Source: a bacterium (lineage in GTDB: Bacteria > Oederibacteriota > JAAXVQ01 > JAUVAV01). Taken from it: 64,000 nt of DNA. A program made the position numbers and the translations under genes. This document shows, one piece after another, positions 59,031-64,000 of this stretch; position 1 is the stretch's first letter, and each line of letters starts with the position of its first letter. Under the pieces are notes generated by a model, which made no database searches, was not told where the DNA came from, and saw only the letters and a list, made by a program, of their open reading frames with translations. The stretch lies in NCBI GenBank assembly GCA_021108215.1, contig JAIORK010000028.1, positions 1-64,000 on the forward strand, written 5' to 3'.

Positions 59031-60937
59031 AACAAAAATTAGGCATCCTGCTTTCCTATGCCACGATCCTCTTCATCACACTGCCGCCGGCAAGTGCCGG
59101 TCAACAGCACTATACTGCCGCCGAGGGTCTGCCCCATCCCATGATCAGCGCACTGGCTGTTCAGGAAGGACGGGTCTGGGCCGGAAGCAACCAGGGGCTG
59201 GCGGTCAAAACGCTGCAAGCAAAATCCTTTACCTCCTTTTCCGGACAAACGCTGGGAAAAGTGATTGCAATTATACCGCAGCACAACAAGGCCCTCATTG
59301 CCTGCAATCAGGGTATTTTTCGCGCAGACGCAGCCAAGCGCTCGCTGGCACCGCTGACATTACCTCCCCATGTAACCCCGGACCAGATCACCTGCTTAAA
59401 ACAGTCTCCCGGCAAAACCCTCTGGTTGGGAACACGACAGGGACTTTTCACCTCTTCAGAAACCCGAATCCAGTGGCAGCCGTTGGCGCTGCCAGAAACC
59501 GCCGGCATGGTACACCACATTGCTTTTTCCGGTTCCCTGGTTTTTGTCAGCACAGAAAATACCTCACTGTATGTCTATGCTACGGTACTCAAACAATGGA
59601 TCACGGCAATACCGCTGGAAACCGGAGCCTTTATCACCGCACTATCGGTTTACGGTACCACACTTTATTTAGGCACCCATGGCAAAGGACTGTATCAGTA
59701 CGACTGGCAGCAGCGCCAATTGACCAAAATTTTCCCGCAAAAGGACCGCAATGAATTCATCCATGCTGCCATCACCAATGGTGAAAATGCCTGGTTCGGG
59801 ACATTTAATCGTCTGCTCAAAGTCAATCAGGCCATGGGTACATTCCAAGAGCGATCGCTACCGTTCCCCAGTCCCAGCAGCATCAATTGTTTTGCCCTTT
59901 CCACAACTGATCTCTATATCGGCACCGAATTCGGCATCCTGGTACAACCTCTGAAAAAACCCCGGCTTGCGCTGCAAGTTGACCGCAGTATCTGTTTTGA
60001 CCCGAAACGCACCCTCAAACTCTCCGGAACCGCTTCCGAATCATCCCGCAAAACGCTGGTTCTGGATTTTTCCAACCGGACACTTGCCACAGTCTGGTTC
60101 AAAGAATCACTTTCACTTTCATCACCAGCCAACCGGGCGGACTTTACCGGCCAATGGAACATCACCGGATTGCCGGATAAAAACAATTTTTATCTTCTGC
60201 GCGTACGCGCCACCGACCCGCAGGGCAAAAAAAACAGCACCGTCCTGCCCATACTCATCGCAACCGAGAAACCCGCCATCACACTCAACCGCACGAACAC
60301 GAAACATCCCGAAGGCTTGCGTTCCTTCAGCGGTAAATTCAACACCTGGTTTGTAGACACTCTCCAGGTAACACCCGGCGACATGCCGGCAGAAATCGAG
60401 ATACAAAAAAACGCCTTCCGTTCCACCGTGACACTCAATCCCGGCAGCAACACTGTCCGCGCAGTCCTGAGCGATTGGTTCGGGCGCAGCGCCAAAGACC
60501 AAATTACAATTCAAGTCGCCCAAAAATCTTCCGAGAATGCTGTAATCGTAAAAGCCGGCAAACAAAAAGGCGAGGAAATCATTGTCCTTAGCGAGGCGCT
60601 GATCTTTGATTCAGGACAGGCGGAAATCACACCCTCCGGCCTGGAAGCACTGACGAAAGTGGCGGATTATATGCTGCGCGACGATGCCATCACCGCCCGA
60701 ATCATCGGACATACTGACAACCGGCCAATCGCAAATCGTAAATTCGCGAACAACCGGGCACTCTCCGAGGCCCGCGCCCACACGGTATTTAACTATCTAT
60801 CAAAAAAGAAAGCCCTTTCACCCGACCGCTTCACCATCATCGGCAAAGGCGCCGCAGACCCCATCGCAGATAACCAGACCCAGTCCGGGCGCAAGAAAAA
60901 CAGACGAGTGGAAATTGTGCTGAAGAAAGTGGAGTGA
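59027..60937 (+). CDS. Exported beta-propeller protein with C-terminal OmpA domain
   Basis: A 636-residue protein with a signal peptide (KLGILLSYATILFITLPPASA). Residues about 25-320 hold seven or so short repeats like GRVWAGSNQGLAV, KTLWLGTRQGLFT and TTLYLGTHGKGLYQY, the two-component-regulator-type propeller pattern. A beta-rich middle follows. The last 130 residues are an OmpA-like domain (IFDSGQAEITPSGLEAL, GHTDNRPI, NRALSEARA, GKGAADPIADN) that binds peptidoglycan. The start at 59027 has GGGAG 8 bases upstream and gives an ATGA overlap. Together with the previous gene it suggests a cell-envelope complex. Confidence 0.88.
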   Translation: MKQKLGILLSYATILFITLPPASAGQQHYTAAEGLPHPMISALAVQEGRVWAGSNQGLAVKTLQAKSFTSFSGQTLGKVIAIIPQHNKALIACNQGIFRADAAKRSLAPLTLPPHVTPDQITCLKQSPGKTLWLGTRQGLFTSSETRIQWQPLALPETAGMVHHIAFSGSLVFVSTENTSLYVYATVLKQWITAIPLETGAFITALSVYGTTLYLGTHGKGLYQYDWQQRQLTKIFPQKDRNEFIHAAITNGENAWFGTFNRLLKVNQAMGTFQERSLPFPSPSSINCFALSTTDLYIGTEFGILVQPLKKPRLALQVDRSICFDPKRTLKLSGTASESSRKTLVLDFSNRTLATVWFKESLSLSSPANRADFTGQWNITGLPDKNNFYLLRVRATDPQGKKNSTVLPILIATEKPAITLNRTNTKHPEGLRSFSGKFNTWFVDTLQVTPGDMPAEIEIQKNAFRSTVTLNPGSNTVRAVLSDWFGRSAKDQITIQVAQKSSENAVIVKAGKQKGEEIIVLSEALIFDSGQAEITPSGLEALTKVADYMLRDDAITARIIGHTDNRPIANRKFANNRALSEARAHTVFNYLSKKKALSPDRFTIIGKGAADPIADNQTQSGRKKNRRVEIVLKKVE

Positions 60938-60955
60938 AATAAATTGATTGACTTT

Positions 60956-63900
60956 TTAACGAACTAAGGCCACCTTCTTTTTCTGCTCAAGGATAATCTT
61001 CCCATGCATATCGGTTACTTTGATTATGCAAAAATAAATGCCTGGCGCAACATCCTGTGCTGCCCAGACTGTTGATACCGTCCGGCCGCCCCCACCATCC
61101 GAACTTTCTTCAATACGGGCAACACGCTCCCCGAGTAGATTAAATATCTGTATAGTTGCCTTTACTTCGCCGACAACTGTATAAGCGAAATACATTTTAC
61201 CTCTGGCAGGATTGGGATATGCCATCACTTGACCTTCCTGTATAAATGGAGTCGAGGTCGGCGTTGCGGTAATAGTGCAAGTAGGTGTCGATGTGATTAC
61301 TTCAGGTGTTACCGTGACTGTGCTATTCAATGTCGGCGTCGGCGTTGCTGTTGAAGTCGGTGTTGCAACCGGAGTGTTCACACTTATTTCCGCAGAATAA
61401 GCATACGTTGGACGGTCACCGCCCGATGCTTCACGCACACGAAGGTAAATCGTTTCTCCCACATCATAGTGCTGATTGGACGTTTCCAATACACCATTGA
61501 TTGTCTGCCCAACTGTCAGATTTAATGTTCCTGACCCAGGATCATTTGTCGCCATATTTGTAACCGCATCCATAACAAAAGTTGTGTTGGCAGTTGCTAC
61601 TATTTGGTGCGATGTATCATCACGCACTTCCACTCTCACCGAAAATGTATTGGGCGCCGCATCCACCGTTATTGGACCAGGCTGTTCAACCCCATTGACC
61701 CATACTTTGAAATAGGTCTGACCATAGGAAACAATCTGAACATCTGAACGGGATTCCTGATTATGATTTAATGTACCATTGGTGGTATCCCAGGGATAGA
61801 TGGTCAATTGGCCCAGGGTATACAAGGTTGCTTCCACCCATGCGGAAGCATAATTAAAAGCGTCCAGCACCAATACGCTTACAATGGGCGAGGAAACATT
61901 CGGAATCCCCTGCGGATCACTTTCAGAATTTGTCCGCACTTCAAAATTATCCACAATACTCTCTACCTGATTACCAAAACGATCAACCGGATAAACAGTC
62001 ACGCCAAAAGCGGCACCGGAAATTTCCGGATCTGCCAGCAGAGAATTTTCCACATCACCGGACGGCTCGGTCAAGGTTACACCACTGTACCAACCGCCTG
62101 ATGTAACACCGCCGATACCGCTGGCCATAAGGGAATTGCCGCTGCCTTCCACCAATATCTGTCCGGGTGCCACCGTGACCAAGCCGTACACTGACGCCGG
62201 ATTAACATAAATACCCGGTGTGGTACCGGTCGAAATACCGGCCGGATTGGAATAAACCCAATGCGCAGTAAAACCCGCACCACCTGCAGGCGCATCTCTT
62301 CCCAGCCACTCGATGGAATCACCATTTTGCTGATAATCCCAGTTTTTCACATAGACAGCACTGCCATCATGCACCTTGATAATATCAATAACATTCGTAG
62401 TTCCCAACGCATCCAATGTTGAACCATTGGCACGGGTCAGCGATTGGGTAGTCTCAATGACATCATAAGCAGTAATGGAGAACGGCGTATCTCCTATGTC
62501 CGGATCAGCCGCCTGATGGAAAGCAAATGCCTGTGAACCGCTAAACTCAGCATAACCGCTAATTAAGTTAATTTGAACCGGCGTGGGGATGGATGCAAAT
62601 CGATCAGTCGTTTTCACATAAACCCAGTCCACTGGTCCTTCAGCCACATTGCCGTATGCATCGCAGGCATAGACCCTAAACGAGCTAATCGAAGAACCTG
62701 AGTTTTGTGTTCCCGGTGATCCTGAATACCCGACAAATCCGGCACCCGGACTCGGTGTGCTATAAACACCGCCGCCATTGATATCCATGGAAGGAACGAT
62801 GGGTATCAATCGCGTGAAACTATTGGCATTAACATTGGATGCAGATGAAGTTCCGCCATGGGTCCCCTCGACATCACTGAATGTCGCCGCAACACTGTTG
62901 CCGATATATTCCTTGTACAATGTCAAATCGGGATAACCAACGCCACCGTACGTCCCGCCAGGTAACTGAATAACAGTTGGATATAATGTATTGGTCCCTG
63001 AGCCCGAACTTAAATTGACATTATTCGACGCTGGAAAGGCCGTCGCTGTATTGCGGTTGTCCATGGTGTTGCCATACCCATCTTGGGCAGTCACGGTTGC
63101 CGAAAAAGCCACACCGGCTGTTTTTGGCGAGGTATCAATATCCACCTGGAACTGTCTAATTTGATCATTGTGCCGTACATTGATCGGGGGATTACCGCCG
63201 CCACCCAATGTAAAGGATGCCACACTGCCATTATCCAGATTGGCCACCGTCAATGTCTGATAGCCATTAATGCCAACAGTATAAAGCACAAAATCAGTTG
63301 TCCGGTATCCACCATAAGGATATCCCGGATCCTGGGGTGAATTAACCCCAAATGCACCCACATTGACGGTCTGCGGTAAATTTTGACCAGCTCCTAACAT
63401 CGTCCCCATTGTTGCCGGATACGGATCTGATGAAGAAATCTGAATTTGATCTGTTCCACCCGAGGCAGTATGCGTCACCACATTATAATATTCATCGCAA
63501 ACATAAATTTTCAGGTCATAAGAAACACCCGCCTCATGAATTTCGGGATTTCCCTCATAACCCGGGAAACCTCCCGGCGGATAGACATTGGGTGCAATAC
63601 CCGGTTTGGGTGTCATCCCGGTTGCCAAAGCCAACATACGATTGGCTGCATTGTGATACACTGTGGGATTTACACTAACAACGGAGGGAACACTTCCTAG
63701 CTGACATTGAATATTAACATTCGTATACGCGCGAAAAACAGTTGCTTGTCCATACCAGATGCCATTCGTGAAAATAATCTGCTGAGGACTAATCACCCGG
63801 TAGGGTTCTGCATAATCCGCCGATGTAACCAAATTTGTCTGTCCATTGAATGTTGACGCAATGGTTGATCCTGCATCAGCATAAGCTGTGATCGAGAGGT

Positions 63901-64000
63901 CAAACGGCACACCGGCAGTCAGGCTGTCCGGGAGGACCGCACCACCAAAACCGGTTAGCATAAAACGGTTCAGACTTGTTGTATCGAAATAATAGGGCGT
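60956..64000 (-). CDS. Large secreted Ig-repeat protein with FlgD-like C-terminus (5' end cut by window)
   Basis: At least 1014 residues; the frame is still open at the window edge (64000), so the N-terminus is missing. It is built from about seven degenerate repeats of 130-150 residues with strands such as VTVYPVDRFGNQV, FRVYACDAYGNVAEG and ATVTAQDGYGNTMDN, an Ig-like pattern seen in adhesins. A Thr-Pro linker (TPVATPTSTATPTPT) and a FlgD-like/T9SS-type C-terminal domain (YPNPARGKMYFAY, IQIFNLLGERVA, VAPGIYFCIIK) end the protein. It converges on the OmpA gene with 18 bases between stops. Likely a surface-exposed structural or adhesive protein. Confidence 0.85.
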   Translation of the reverse strand, partial: TPYYFDTTSLNRFMLTGFGGAVLPDSLTAGVPFDLSITAYADAGSTIASTFNGQTNLVTSADYAEPYRVISPQQIIFTNGIWYGQATVFRAYTNVNIQCQLGSVPSVVSVNPTVYHNAANRMLALATGMTPKPGIAPNVYPPGGFPGYEGNPEIHEAGVSYDLKIYVCDEYYNVVTHTASGGTDQIQISSSDPYPATMGTMLGAGQNLPQTVNVGAFGVNSPQDPGYPYGGYRTTDFVLYTVGINGYQTLTVANLDNGSVASFTLGGGGNPPINVRHNDQIRQFQVDIDTSPKTAGVAFSATVTAQDGYGNTMDNRNTATAFPASNNVNLSSGSGTNTLYPTVIQLPGGTYGGVGYPDLTLYKEYIGNSVAATFSDVEGTHGGTSSASNVNANSFTRLIPIVPSMDINGGGVYSTPSPGAGFVGYSGSPGTQNSGSSISSFRVYACDAYGNVAEGPVDWVYVKTTDRFASIPTPVQINLISGYAEFSGSQAFAFHQAADPDIGDTPFSITAYDVIETTQSLTRANGSTLDALGTTNVIDIIKVHDGSAVYVKNWDYQQNGDSIEWLGRDAPAGGAGFTAHWVYSNPAGISTGTTPGIYVNPASVYGLVTVAPGQILVEGSGNSLMASGIGGVTSGGWYSGVTLTEPSGDVENSLLADPEISGAAFGVTVYPVDRFGNQVESIVDNFEVRTNSESDPQGIPNVSSPIVSVLVLDAFNYASAWVEATLYTLGQLTIYPWDTTNGTLNHNQESRSDVQIVSYGQTYFKVWVNGVEQPGPITVDAAPNTFSVRVEVRDDTSHQIVATANTTFVMDAVTNMATNDPGSGTLNLTVGQTINGVLETSNQHYDVGETIYLRVREASGGDRPTYAYSAEISVNTPVATPTSTATPTPTLNSTVTVTPEVITSTPTCTITATPTSTPFIQEGQVMAYPNPARGKMYFAYTVVGEVKATIQIFNLLGERVARIEESSDGGGGRTVSTVWAAQDVAPGIYFCIIKVTDMHGKIILEQKKKVALVR

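Overview
The window comes from a Gram-negative, probably uncultured bacterium. It encodes a heptose epimerase for lipopolysaccharide core (hldD), MurB, a PorV/PorQ-type outer-membrane barrel, an OmpA-domain protein and secreted proteins with Thr-Pro-rich linkers and FlgD/T9SS-like C-terminal domains. Its replicative polymerase is PolC-type, which is best known from Firmicutes and Thermotogae but also occurs in scattered candidate phyla. This mix suggests a candidate-phylum lineage; I cannot name the taxon. Most of the window has intermediate base composition. The first ~2.3 kb is visibly AT-rich and looks acquired. I see no rRNA, tRNA or CRISPR array.

Layout. 1-3560 is accessory DNA: palindromic GC-rich repeats, an AT-rich pair of a membrane protein and a KAP P-loop NTPase broken by one in-frame TGA, small coupled ORFs, and inverted-repeat DNA. 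3561-14041 is a long minus-strand chemotaxis-type cluster. In transcription order it reads exported protein, cheR, TPR protein, MshEN-CheW fusion, 740-residue TPR protein, PII protein, then (after a 261-bp gap with a promoter) cheY, cheC, cheD, cheW, cheY, cheB and hldD. It has no cheA and no methyl-accepting receptor. 14587-31324 is mostly housekeeping on the minus strand: gatC-gatA-zinc ribbon-gatB-rlmD-polA-coaE-two GGDEF proteins, then rho-rpmE-prfA-prmC. 31325-36061 is a decayed and accessory stretch: a YhcH-type remnant, tandem repeats, a dus gene, an internally deleted nitronate monooxygenase, two paralogous small sensor-like proteins and a TPR protein. 36275-41600 is a partner-switching regulatory operon (STAS, SpoIIE-type phosphatase, HU, UvrD/PcrA helicase, STAS, RsbW-like kinase). 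41843-48804 is the nusA-infB-rbfA-nrnA-truB-ribF operon without rimP; a promoter and a terminator-like hairpin sit in its leader. 49362-64000 holds murB, a metallo-beta-lactamase-fold hydrolase, an exonuclease-less polC and an envelope/secretion block.

How the genes fit together. The chemotaxis cluster has adaptation enzymes (CheR, CheB, CheD), two single-domain receivers, a CheC phosphatase with one of its two sites lacking the usual Asn, and two CheW-type couplers, interleaved with TPR scaffolds and a PII nitrogen/energy sensor. This looks like a signalling array wired to something other than, or in addition to, a locally encoded flagellar CheA pathway, and it is the best candidate here for an undescribed system. 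The STAS/PP2C/RsbW-like operon and the two GGDEF proteins add further regulatory capacity. The last 9 kb looks like part of an outer-membrane secretion or attachment apparatus.

Mobile and repeat DNA. I found four intergenic elements with terminal inverted repeats (14184-14529, 23232-23386, 41625-41820, 48994-49290). One has a likely 4-bp target duplication. Several short dispersed motifs recur, and at least three genes are visibly broken or internally deleted.
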